Assembly (NCBI GenBank): GCA_016584495.1
Contig: WAID01000009.1
Coordinates: forward strand, 3,720,001 to 3,784,000
Length of the DNA: 64,000 bases
Origin: Celoporthe dispersa
Taxonomy: Eukaryota; Ascomycota; Sordariomycetes; Diaporthales; Cryphonectriaceae
Direction of reading: 5' to 3'
A program made the translations under genes and the position numbers. Shown here piece after piece: positions 22,438 through 33,119 of the stretch (position 1 is its first letter; the number at the start of each line of letters is the position of its first letter). The notes under the pieces are model-generated. The model had not been told where the DNA came from. It did no database searches and worked only from the letters and a program-made list of their open reading frames with translations.

Positions 22438-23096
22438 TATCGTTTGGAGGGGGGGAGGGAGGGAGGATCTGAAAGGGGATAGTGATGTGAGGATGGGCAA
22501 TTGGGAGGACCGGGCCGCGAGAAAGCCACCGAGAAGTAGGCTGGTCACAAGAAGGTGTGGTTGGGATCGTTCTCGAGAACAAGAAGAGAAGAAGATGATG
22601 ATTCGGAAGGCAATGAATTGTCATGGAGGGGCAGCTTTTTACCGTGCACTACGTAGTAAACACGATGGAGGGGCAAACGGGCAAGCACAACCAGGACGGC
22701 GCGGGGGTTGGCGTGGGGTATAGTGGGGCATAGTTGGAGAACGCTGCGATGTTCGGCCCTGTTCCAGCAGGGGTCGCCCATGGCCAGGCCTGTAGAGAGG
22801 TTCGCTTCGGCGAAAGTTTCCTCATCACAGGCGGGTTGCCCTCGGTTTATTTCATAACGAGCCTCGAAACAAACTTTCATCAAACCCACGGGCATAATAT
22901 GACATGTACTGGCAGGTGAGGTGTTGCAAATGACGGCAGGTCATATACAATCTCTCTTCAATGGAGGGCACTGAGGGCTCGAGTGTCTGTCCAGAAGACA
23001 TCATGAGCGTTAACATGTCTGTTGTCTTCGCATCAAAAAGTGCAATAGCTTTTGTGTATCGATCGGAGCGAAACATCCGGCAATGATCACGCTACG

Positions 23097-23134
23097 CATC
23101 TTTGAGAAGGCATACCATCTTTGAGAAGGCATAC
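23097..23134 (+). repeat. 19-bp perfect tandem duplication
   Basis: The unit CATCTTTGAGAAGGCATAC occurs twice back to back (23097-23115 and 23116-23134) in non-coding DNA. Confidence 0.9.
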
Positions 23135-24186
23135 AGACGGAGAGAGTGGCTTGAAGTGTTTGTGGTAGCCGACGGCAAGATCCAGAATGCATTCCAGCCA
23201 CGGCAAGTCCCGTGTGAGACTCGAGCTAACAGTGCCCTTATGTCGCATAATAATTACAGTTGATCAGCCACAGGTGCCAGCTCATAGGCAGGTCGAAGCG
23301 AACCCTTGAGAGTTTGCTGCACAAAAAGTGCATCGCGTTTCCGAGTGCGAACTGTAGGGCAAAATAGACTCAGGTTGTAATGTAGTGACCTGGTAGAAAG
23401 TGTCTTGTTGGCTGCTCCAGATGATGACTACTGATCTGGATCCTACTCTGCCCTGCCCAGCGGAGGGCATGTCTGACAGCAAGATGGAGATAGAGATTGA
23501 AAGAATGACCCTCGCGAAAAGAATATGTAGATGTTTCTTATGGATCGTCCTGCTACGCTGGAATGTTTCAGTAATCAGTACTTGTTTACATTGTGGGAAA
23601 CGAGGAGTCGAAACTTCGAGAGGTTTTTTTCTCTTCTTCTACCGCCCGACCTTTCAACGCATCAGTCAGGACTGCAATGGAAGGAAAACTCAGCCCTCGA
23701 GGTTGTTGACAATAGCAAATTGACATTCTTCCATTTCTAGGTAGTCTCACGTCTGACCCAAAGGTCCAAGATCTTGTCTCACAGCCATCCCACGGGTTCG
23801 TTATAGATCCTTGGCAGTCAGTGGGCTTGAGCTCTTTTATATTGCCTGCGGCAGGCTGAGCGGCGTGCCAATGCCTACGGCAGACAGCAAGAGTGGCAAT
23901 CTTGGAAGGCAATATCAGAACATTCCTGTCAAGAGCTCGAATTCTACAAGAGAAGATGTTTTGGCCAGAACGAAAAGCTTGGCCTGGTCATGTTGCAGCA
24001 AACAATGCATCCATCATGACCAGAACTCATCTGGGACTGGAATGTCTGATCACTATTGTTCCTGGCCATCACTCGTGACTTTACCCCCAAGTCAGGACGT
24101 AGAGAAACCGTGCAACGCGTCGTCCCTTTGGGCCACCACAAGAGTAGTGTCGCGATGTAAACATGAGATCTCTGACACTTTCAAGG

Positions 24187-24194
24187 TATAAAAG
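24187..24194 (+). promoter_or_regulatory. TATA box of the spherulin-4-like gene
   Basis: TATAAAAG lies about 137 bp upstream of the ATG at 24324 and is followed by a CT-rich initiator-like region. Confidence 0.55.
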
Positions 24195-24323
24195 TGTAAA
24201 CATCCACGCTTCTTTTCACCTCTTTCTCTCTGTCTGACTCTGGTTCGTCACCGACACATCAGCAGTCTTGGATCGCCAGCACCTACCTCTAGGGAGGAAT
24301 CGAGCATCCTCGTAACCATCACC

Positions 24324-25154
24324 ATGCAGGCCATAACTCTTGTCCTACCCTCCTTCCTCTCAGTCGTCTCGGCGACAAAACTACTTCTGCCTCTCTATGT
24401 CTACCCAGCGAAGCAAGGGGCCACGTGGGAGCCCGTCTATGAAGCCATTGACGGGAACCCTGACCTCGAATTCCAAGTCATCCTCAACTGTGACAACGGT
24501 CCCGGCTCAGACATCCCGGGCTACAATAATGACTGGCAGCAGGCAGTGGGCCTCCTGAACTCATACCCCAACGTCCAGACCCTGGGCTACGTGTACACCT
24601 CCTACGGCACCCGGTCCACGAGTGATGTCGTGGCGGACGTCCTGAACTGGGCCAACTGGAACACGGAGGAGAAGAACGACCTCACCGTGGACGGTATCTT
24701 CTTCGACCAGGTCCCCGCCGGCTGGGAGGGCGACGGCGGGCCAGACGACGTGGCGTACATGGCGAACGTCACCGACTGGGCCCGCTCCGCCTTCGCTGCC
24801 ATCGACGGCTCTCAGGTCGTCTACAACCTCGGCACCGTCTCCAACCACCCAGAATACTTTGACGGCACCATGGCGGACGTGATCCTCGTCGACGAGACCC
24901 CGGCCTCGGACTTTGACCCCACGCAGATGGAGCTCGTGTTTCCCGAGGGCAAGGCGGCGATGACGAGCTGGTTGCTGTATGATTTCGCCCGGGCCGGCCT
25001 GGACAGTGCTACCCTGGAGGACTGGCTGGGAGCTTTTGTCGAGGCTGGTGTGGATAGTGTCAACATCCTGGATTATGATTATAATCACGCCACCACGGTG
25101 GACAAGCCAGCTGCCGTTGGCATGGTTGCGGAGATCCTGACGAATCTGCAGTGA
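24324..25154 (+). CDS. Secreted spherulin-4-family glycoside hydrolase (GH135-like)
   Basis: 276-aa intronless secreted protein of the spherulation-specific family 4. Characterised fungal members (Sph3, GH135) cleave galactosaminogalactan. A signal peptide covers about residues 1-17 (MQAITLVLPSFLSVVSA). The domain begins LLLPLYVYPAKQGATW and includes VQTLGYVYTSYGTRS, the conserved acidic strand VDGIFFDQVP, VVYNLGTVSN and VILVDETPASDF, typical of the TIM-barrel family. The C-terminus closes with VNILDYDYNHAT. No frame break. Substrate is inferred only from family; many fungi carry several paralogues of unknown specificity. The next gene is a secreted beta-galactosidase. Confidence 0.9.
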   Translation: MQAITLVLPSFLSVVSATKLLLPLYVYPAKQGATWEPVYEAIDGNPDLEFQVILNCDNGPGSDIPGYNNDWQQAVGLLNSYPNVQTLGYVYTSYGTRSTSDVVADVLNWANWNTEEKNDLTVDGIFFDQVPAGWEGDGGPDDVAYMANVTDWARSAFAAIDGSQVVYNLGTVSNHPEYFDGTMADVILVDETPASDFDPTQMELVFPEGKAAMTSWLLYDFARAGLDSATLEDWLGAFVEAGVDSVNILDYDYNHATTVDKPAAVGMVAEILTNLQ

Positions 25155-26390
25155 TTGGCGAAGCTGCGGTCACGATCTGGAGGAGGGAATCGCTCTCATG
25201 GATATAATGAATGGCTATAATACAGGCATGGAAGAAGAAGAAGAAGAAGGCTCTGTTTATGAGATACAATCTGGGCTGGTAATTCTGTGTTATTGTTTGA
25301 TGGCTACGGAACGAGGTCATCACCTCGGGCTGGGAGGCTTGATCAATCTGTATATGCTGTACTTATGCCTCATACACACCAGACTTTGATTGCTGCTTCT
25401 CTAAAAATAATATTGTCATATCTGCACGCTCCCTATCTTGTCTTGAACTCATGTGTTGGAAAACGACCTTGGGCGACTGACAAGATTTCGCGAGACAATG
25501 TTGGCAAATATTATACGCTGCGGCTACTTAGTGCTCGTCAAGATCCGTCTTTGAAAGCCCTAATGGCTATGTTTATCGAGCGAAAATAGGTTGTAATAAT
25601 TATCACAATAAATATTACAGCCTCGCGCGCTAGGTGACGTCGAAATTGGAATATAATATTCGCCCGTGTCAATCCGAGAGCTTGTTTGAAGGAACATGCT
25701 GTATTCCACGTACGTTGCAACGTAAACACTTTCCAGCTAGAAATTATATTGGCATCGCAAACGACCTGTCGAATTTTCTTTGCTTTTTTTTTCTTCTTCA
25801 ACGACGACCATCACAGGTTCGAGACTATTTCAACTCATGCATGGCCTGCTGTTATTAGCCTTTAATTATTACAAGCACCAGCACCAACACCTACACTCTG
25901 CCTGTCAATCTGCAGGCACCCTGGCAATGATTACAGGCATCATCTTCACCGTTCGTCGCCCCACTTGTCTGTCCTCCCTGGCAGCAAGGCCCTGGGGGAT
26001 GCTTGGAAGCGACCCTGCCAAACCCGCCTTGGTTTCCTCGCCCGGGGTGTTCCCATTAATTCCACCAGCCAGCGATCACGAAACATGCGTTAGCAGCCCT
26101 CGATAGTGCGGTTGCTCGGAGCGTCCACCCGCGACTAAGGAAAATGGGCCGTGAGGAGCACAGAGAGAGAGAGAGAAATGGGGTCTTGGTCTGCATGGAT
26201 TTTCGTCATGGTGTAATTGTGCTCTTTCGTCGGTGAAGGACATAATAACTTAAGGCGATGGATGCCTGGACCCGCATGAGTGATGGATGTATTCTGCCGT
26301 CGACTCTTGCCCACAGCCGGTCTCATAACCTCCTGGGCAGCTACTGAGACCTCATAGACCTCAGGCTCATGAGGCTCTAGCAACGAGAAG
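25155..26390. other. Intergenic, AT-rich in the middle
   Basis: 25390-25780 is AT-rich with no recognisable gene. The right part is presumably the promoter of the GH35 gene. Confidence 0.4.
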
Positions 26391-29300
26391 ATGTTGACGC
26401 TCAAATGGATCACGGCGGCGGCGGTGGCATCGTTATGTTTTAGCATACAAGTGCTTGCAGCAGCCGCGGGAGGCGCGCAGCTCACCATCGTGGACCCTGG
26501 GAAACGAGATGCGCTTCAGGATCTGGTGCGTAATTATTCAATTACTACACCACAGAGAGAGAGAGAGAGAGAGAGATACTGTGTGTGTGTGTGTATTTTC
26601 TGTTAACAGTCAGTTCGTGTTAGGTGACCTGGGACGCCCACTCCCTCTTTGTGCGGGGCGAGCGCGTTATGTTCTACTCTGGCGAGTTCCACCCATTCCG
26701 GCTGCCCGTTCCGGGTCTATGGCTGGACGTATTCCAGAAGATCAAGGCCCTAGGCTACACGGGTGCTTCGTTCTACGTCGACTGGCGCCTGCTCGAGGGC
26801 ACACAGGGAGACTTCACCGCCGAGGGTGTCTTCGCGTTTGAGCCATTCTTCGAGGCTGCTGCCGAGGCGGGCCTGTACCTCCTCGCCCGGCCGGGTCCTT
26901 ATATCAACGCCGAGGTCAGCGGGGGAGGGTTCCCCGGCTGGCTGCAGAGACAACCTGCCATACTGCGGACCAACGAGAGCGGGTATGTCGACGCGACCAA
27001 GAACTATGTGGCGAATATTGGCAAGATCATTGCCGGTGCTGAGATCACCAACGGTGGGCCGGTGATTGCTATGCAGTATGAGAACGAGTATACATATGGC
27101 GCATCCTGGGTCGAGTGGCCGGACGTGGAGTACATGACGGAGGTGGTCCAGCTGTATCGTGACTCCGGTGTAAAGGTACCTTTTATCAACAACGAGGCGA
27201 GTCCTATCGGCTTGTTCACGCCCGGTGAGCCTGGCGGGCCGGATATTTATGGCTTTGACAATTATCCCATCGGCTGGACATGTGAGTATGATAAGAGCCC
27301 GTCCGGGAGTGGACCACGAGACTGACCGACATGTACGACAGGCAGCGAACCTGATGTATGGACTGCTGGGGCTCTACCAACCAACTTTCGAGAGCTACAC
27401 CTCGAGCAGAGCCCCTCTACAGTCTTTACTATACCCGAGGGGCAGGGCGGCGCGATTGCCTATTGGGGTGGTTCTTGGGATCTCGACCAGTGTGCTGCTT
27501 TTATAGGCCCAGAGGCCGAGAGGGTGTTTTACAAGAACAACTTTGGTTTCGGCATTGGTATTTTCAACCTCTACATGGTATGTGACAACTCTGTAAACAT
27601 CTGCTTAATCATTGCAGGCCCTGCCTTGTTTAGTTCGTCTACTAACGAGCGGTCTCCACCAAACTCCACAGACATATGGAGGCACCAACTGGGGAAACCT
27701 AGGACAACCAGGTGCTTACACTTCCTACGACTACGGTGCGGCGATCAAGGAGGACCGCACAATCTTCCGCGAGAAGTACCCAGAGGCCAAACTCATTGCT
27801 CAGTTTATCAAAGCCTCGCCGGCTTACCTGACAGCCACGCCTGGAAACCTGACCAACACCTCGTACGTCAGCACGCCCGACATCTCCACCACACCCATCT
27901 TTGGCAACGTGACCAACTTCTACGTGACTCGGCACTCCGACTACACCTCCCTCGACACGACTGCATACACCCTCACCGTCCCCACCAGTGCTGGCAACGT
28001 GACGATCCCGCAGCTCGGGGGAGCGCTGACCCTCGACGGGCGCGACTCAAAGGTCCAGGTGACAGATTACGACGTCAGCGGCTATAACCTGGTCTATTCA
28101 TCCTCCGACATCTATACCCACGGCTCCAGCGGTGAGAAGGCTGTCCTGTTACTGTACGGAACAGCTGGCGAGACGCACGAGTTCGCCTTCTCCTCGAAGC
28201 TAGGCAAGCCCACAGTCGAGGGCGACAGCACCACGGTCAAGATCGAGGCGGTGGGATCCACGGTCGCCGTGCAGTGGGAGGTCACAGAGGAGAGAAAGGT
28301 GCTGCACTACGGGAGCAACCTCGACGTGTACCTTCTGTGGAGGAACGATGCCTTTAACTACTGGGTGCTGGAGCTCGAGGCCCCCTCCCCAGTTTCCAAC
28401 TACACCTCACAGACCAAGGACACCGTCATCGCGAACGGCGGATACCTCCTCCGCACGGCATCCAGGGTGGGCACCGCGCTCTACCTCACTGGAGATCTAA
28501 ACGAGACCACGACGCTCGAGATCGTCGCAGGTCTCCCTGGCTCTAACAACATCTACTTCAACGGTGCCAAAGTTTCCGGGGTCAAGTCTGCAGAAGGCCG
28601 TCTCTCTGCAACGCTGACATACACACCACCGGCCATTAACGTGCCCGACGTCTCGTCTCTGGACTGGAGATACATCGACACCCTCCCCGAGATCCAGTCC
28701 TCATATGACGACTCTGCGTGGACCAGCGCCAACCACAACCACACTACCGACGACGCCCGCGACGACTGGGGCACCGTCTTCAAGCTCAAGACACCCACCT
28801 CTCTCGTGGCTGGAGACTATGGGTACCACACCGGCTCCCTCATCTACCGCGGACACTTCACCGCCGAGGGCAACGAGTCCTCTCTCTACCTCGAGACACA
28901 AGGCGGTTCGGGCTTCGGCCACTCCGTCTGGGTCAACTCCACCTATCTCGGCTCCTTCAGCGGCACTGGTGTGCCGGCTGGCGTGAACCAGACCCTGCCA
29001 ATCCCATACGGTGCCCTGGTGGGGGCAAGAGCTATGTCATCACCGTCCTGATCGATCACATGGGCGAGGAGACGAACTGGACGCCAGGGTACGACATGAT
29101 GAAGACACCACGCGGCATCTTGGACTATGCGCTCTCCGGGCACCAGCAGGGCGACATCGCGTGGAAGGTGACGGGGAACCTGGGCGGGGAGCACTATGCC
29201 GACAAGACGCGGGGGCCGATGAACGAGGGCGGAATGTTTGCGGAGAGGCAGGGGTATCATCTGCCCTCGCCGCCGAGCCAGGGCTGGGAGAGCAGGAACC

Positions 29301-29843
29301 CTGTTGCTGACGGGGTGAAAGGAGGCGCTGGGGTCGGGTTTTTGCCGCGAGCTTTGATCTGAATGTGCCCAGAGGGTGGGATGTGCCTATGGACTTTGTG
29401 TTTGCCAACTCGACTGGCGGAGGAGATGGCCCGACGGACTATAGGGTACAGCTATTTGTCAACGGGTATCAGTTTGGAAAGTACAGTAAGTGGACCTTCT
29501 CTGCCTCCCCCGCCTCCCCTCCCCCCCCGCTTCATCCTGCTGCTGGTGTCACACGATCTGGCACTGTCGAGCTGTTGTTGTTGTTGAACGTTGCTGACGG
29601 TATTCCCCCCCCCCCTTCTTTCTAGTCAATAATCTGGGCCCGCAGACAAGCTTCCCAGTACCCCAGGGTATCCTAAACTATGCCGGCACCAATTACATTG
29701 CCCTTACGCTCTGGTCTCAGGAGGCTGATGGGGTCAGGCTGGGTGGTCTGCAGCTGGTGCCGGGCGCGGTGATCCAGTCAGGCATCAAGGACCCCGGGCT
29801 GAGTCCCATGCCAGCCTGGACCAAGAGGGCTGGAGCGTATTGA
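26391..29843 (+). CDS. Secreted beta-galactosidase (GH35)
   Basis: Exo-acting beta-galactosidase releasing terminal galactose from plant or fungal polysaccharides. Exons are 26391-26525, 26624-27281, 27342-27577, 27672-29485 and 29626-29843, about 1020 aa, the usual fungal length. A signal peptide at the start is followed by the TIM barrel with FYSGEFHPFRLP and the family signature NGGPVIAMQYENEY, in which the ENEY Glu is the acid/base. Later come the beta-galactosidase domains 2-5 (TYGGTNWGNLGQPG; LSPMPAWTKRAGAY at the end). Two frame breaks lie in exon 4: a G missing from 29021-29025 (ALVGG-KSYVITVLIDH) and a T missing from 29339-29343 (GVGF-FAASFDLNVP). Intron 1 carries GA and GT microsatellites. 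Convergent with the D-lactate dehydrogenase, 64 bp apart. Confidence 0.94.
26553..26594 (+). repeat. (GA)n and (GT)n microsatellites inside GH35 intron 1
   Basis: A GA run (about 26553-26575) and a GT run (about 26581-26594) sit within the 98-bp first intron. Confidence 0.8.
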
Positions 29844-29907
29844 TTTCCGTCCATAGCAGAATACAACCCGTGACATGGCTGGCCTTGTGGTGTCTTGCAT
29901 TGTCTTG

Positions 29908-31753
29908 TCATGTCCTTCCCGAGGTCATCTCCCGTCTCTTGATGTCTTGGGGTATATTAAATACCTTACCAGGGTTCATGATCCACATTGGGTCGACGGA
30001 CCTCTTGAATGTCTGCATCAGCCTGATCGTCTCCTCGCCCAGCTCGTCCACAAGGCATCCCCTCTTGCCGATGCCGATCGCATGCTCCCCAGAGATGGTC
30101 CCCTCCATCTCCAGAGCCCGCTCCATCATATTGTGCACGACCCGACCGACCTGCGCCTTCATCTTCTCGTCCTCAGGGTTGTACATCATTGCCACGTGGA
30201 AGTTGCCGTCCCCAACATGCCCGATGACGGTCGCGAAGATCCCCAGCGAGCCACACTCCTGCTTGGAGATATCGATCATCTCCGCCAGTCGCGACATCGG
30301 TAGACCAGATGACAGTCCCGGCGGGGCGGGTGCTCACCATCGTGAACAGAGCTTCCTTCCGTGCCGACCACAGGTCGTGCTCGTCCTGCTTCGTCCTGGC
30401 AAAGTGAAACGGCACGTTCCCGGCGACGGACCTGACGATCTCGTCGGCCCTGCGGGCGTCACTCCTGATCCCGTCCGTGGTCCCCGAGAACTTGAGGAAC
30501 AGTGTGGGCTTCTCCTCCCACTTCCTCCTGCGCACGGTCTCGCTGCCGTGCTCGTTCAGGAGCCGCATCTGGACGTCGTCCATGATCTCTAGGGCGCCCA
30601 GCTGGATGCCGCTGCGGATCAGGGCCGACGCCGCCCCTGCGGCTGCGGAGATGCTAGGGAAGGACACCACGGCGACAGACGTGTCTGCCGGGATGGGGGC
30701 AAGCTTCAGTGTGATCTCGGTCACGATGCCCAGCGTGCCCTCTGCGCCGACGAACAGCGAGTTCAGGTTATACCCCGCCGAGGTCTTCCTCGGCCTCCTC
30801 CGCGTCTTGACAACCGTCCCGTCCGCCAGCACGACGGTCAGGTTCACCACCCAGTCCTTCATGGTGCCGTAGCGCATGGCGTTGGTCCCGCTGCAGTTGG
30901 TCGAGACCATGCCGCCAAAGGTAGCCGTGGGCGACGGGTCCATGGGGAAGAACAGGCCCGAGCCCGCGATCTCGCGGTTGAGGTCCATCCAGTTCACTCC
31001 GGGCTGCACCACGGCGTCCATGTCTTCTGGGTGAAAGGCGACGACGCGGTCCATCTCGGCAAAGTCGATACACACACCCGAGTGCGGCTGAGAGAAGTTG
31101 CCCTCCACCGACGAGCCTGCGCCGAAGGGGACCATGGGCACGCGGTGGGCGCTGCAGATTTTCGCGATGGTGACGACGTCGTCTGTGGTGCGCGGGTACA
31201 CGATGGCTACGGCGCGGACCGGACTGTTGGACGTGCTCCAGTCCGAGTGGCCATGGTGGTCGAGGGCTTCTTCGTCGAGGGACACGCTGTCGGGGCCAAG
31301 GGCGGTGGAGATCTCTTGGGCGGCGCGGAGCATCTCCTCTCTCGTGGCATATAAGCTGCTGATCTTGCTCGCACGGCCGGAGGAGAAGGAGGAAGAGGAT
31401 GGCTGAGCCGTCGTGGTCGTGTGCAGGTAGAACCCTCCGACGAGGCCCGAGCCAAGTCCTAATGCTATAAGACCGAGCATGGGACCATTCTTGGCTGCTT
31501 GGCCCCCAGGAAGCGTGTCTGCCCTGTCATGAGCCCATCTCTTCCATGAGCTGGCATAGGGAGCTTGCAATGTTCGCCTGGAACGAGTCCATCCCCGACC
31601 GCTTTGTGCTCCTCCTCCGGCTGATGCTGGTGAAGACCAGTGGACCGTTCGTCTCGAGGTGAGGTCTCCAGACTGCAGGCATCGGTAGGTCCTGGAAAGA
31701 GGTCGTACGGGCATCTTTTGTGTACCCAGCAGGAGCACAGGAGTTGTCGTCAT
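29908..31753 (-). CDS. FAD-linked D-lactate dehydrogenase (cytochrome type), mitochondrial
   Basis: Flavoprotein that oxidises D-lactate to pyruvate and passes electrons to cytochrome c, as yeast Dld1. Start MTTTPVLLLG at 31753 (MPVRPLSRTYRC at 31714 is an alternative). The Arg/Ser-rich leader and a hydrophobic segment (MLGLIALGLGSGLVGGFYL) fit inner-membrane targeting. The PCMH FAD domain shows VPFGAGSSVEGNFSQP, GGMVSTNCSGTNAMRYG and VGAEGTLGIVTE. The C-terminal domain shows GHVGDGNFHVAMMYNP, SGEHAIGIGKRG and the terminal MNPGKVFNIP. The frame breaks near 30288-30300 between TVIWSTDVA and MSRLAEMI. A one-base change would delete conserved residues, so a loss of about 14 bp across an 8-bp repeat fits better. 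Intact protein about 615-620 aa. Confidence 0.9.
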
Positions 31754-32222
31754 CAGCTTCGACGCCGAGTTGCGACATGAGCAGGGCTGATGGTTTGAGA
31801 GCGGGGTGTCCACTCCGATATCCGCCTCCACCGATCTTCTTGCCTCACCAATGTTACCTGCTTGAACGTGATGCTGTTGTAGGTGGTGGTACTTTATAGG
31901 CGCATGTTATCGTGGGTGGGTGTTCATATTCGATTATTAGAAGAGAAAAAGGAATGCAGGAACCTTGGAATCCATACAGATTGGTCGTACCAGCCAGCCC
32001 TAACCCTGGTCAACTTCCTCCGCCATCCGTGCTGGCTATAGCTGCTCCCTCTCGTGACGAGCAGCGCCGTCAAGACCTGAAATCGCTGGACCTGTAGTAT
32101 CCTCTACAGGCAGGGTATATAAGGAGCTCCTAGATACACGCTCGACCGCCAGAGGTAGAGTGTCCCAGCAGAGACAAGCAAGTACGGTTCATCCAGGTGG
32201 TCTACTATCGTTTACTGGTTCG

Positions 32223-32262
32223 TAGGATATTACAGCGAGAAATAGGATATTACAGCGAGAAA
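32223..32262 (+). repeat. 20-bp perfect tandem duplication
   Basis: The unit TAGGATATTACAGCGAGAAA is present twice without a gap (32223-32242 and 32243-32262) in non-coding DNA. Confidence 0.92.
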
Positions 32263-32717
32263 ATAAAGGCAAATCAACTCGTGCAGTGATACAAGAAACA
32301 TGAAGCCATCATAGTATCAGCTCCTTAAATTAATCATCAGCTAATGCCGAGATCAAACAGCCTAGGTGGGCTTGCTGTAACAACCTCGTGATTCATGCGC
32401 CCTATGCACTCGGATCATAGCAGTCGCCTTCCTCGGGGTACGCGTGGCTCAGACACTCAGCCATCCATCGCCACGTGTGTGACGAGCAGTGTCTCCTCTC
32501 GCCCCGCCCAGAAATGTCCCGAATCATGCTGGGAGGCTCAAAGCTTCCTCTCGGGACTTCGAGTGTCCCACCTTGGGAAAGGCCCCCAGATGCCTCCATC
32601 TACTGGAATTGGATATGCGGAGCTGGTGCCGAACTGGGCACTCTGGGCTTTCTGCGCTGTCTGGTCGTTTCTCTGCTTGTTGCTATAGGGGTTCAGTGAC
32701 TGCTTGTAGGCATCGAA

Positions 32718-33119
32718 TCAGCCACTCTGGGGTTTTACCGCCTTGGCCTCGGCACCATGGCCACGCTCATGAGGCAAGCATCTACTTACAGTGTTTCCTC
32801 CTGCGGCCTTGGGATCAACTCTGTGTGGGTGGCTACCAAACCCAGGAGGGGGCCACAAGCATCTCACCGGCGGGGTGCCAGTGGCAGCCGTGGGAGGAGG
32901 GTTCTGCATCTCCTGCTGGCCTCTGCTAGCCCCTGTGTTCGACATGTTGGATTGTGCAGCCTGACCAGGCTTCTCAAGAGTAATAGCAGGAGTTATAGGT
33001 TGGGTAGTAGCACCAGCTGTACTAGTTCCTTGGTGAAGGAAGATGGGTGCATGTGGGTTCAGAGGCTGGGAGGTGGCACCAGTTGCACTAGCTCCCTCAT
33101 GCTGTGTAACGGTCGGCAT
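32718..33119 (-). other. Unassigned open frame with imperfect internal repeats
   Basis: A minus-strand frame starting MPTVTQHEG contains two imperfect copies of a roughly 12-residue unit (GASATGATSQPL and GTSTAGATTQPI). The DNA units are similar too. A frame immediately upstream (33336-33097) starts MNVSESHVTTMRI and overlaps it in another phase, so a single frame-broken orphan gene is conceivable. No family is recognised and no signal peptide or membrane segment is visible. It may equally be chance. Confidence 0.2.

Larger units (their letters stand above)
22436..24323. other. Intergenic region with a short tandem repeat
   Basis: About 1.9 kb without a recognisable gene. It contains a 19-bp tandem duplication at 23097-23134 and, at its right end, the promoter of the spherulin-4-like gene. 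Confidence 0.4.

Noticed and set aside
21523..22482. Long plus-strand open frame opposite the 2-hydroxyacid dehydrogenase
   Set aside because: Shadow of the minus-strand gene. It ends in polycysteine from the CTG repeat and has no recognisable motif.
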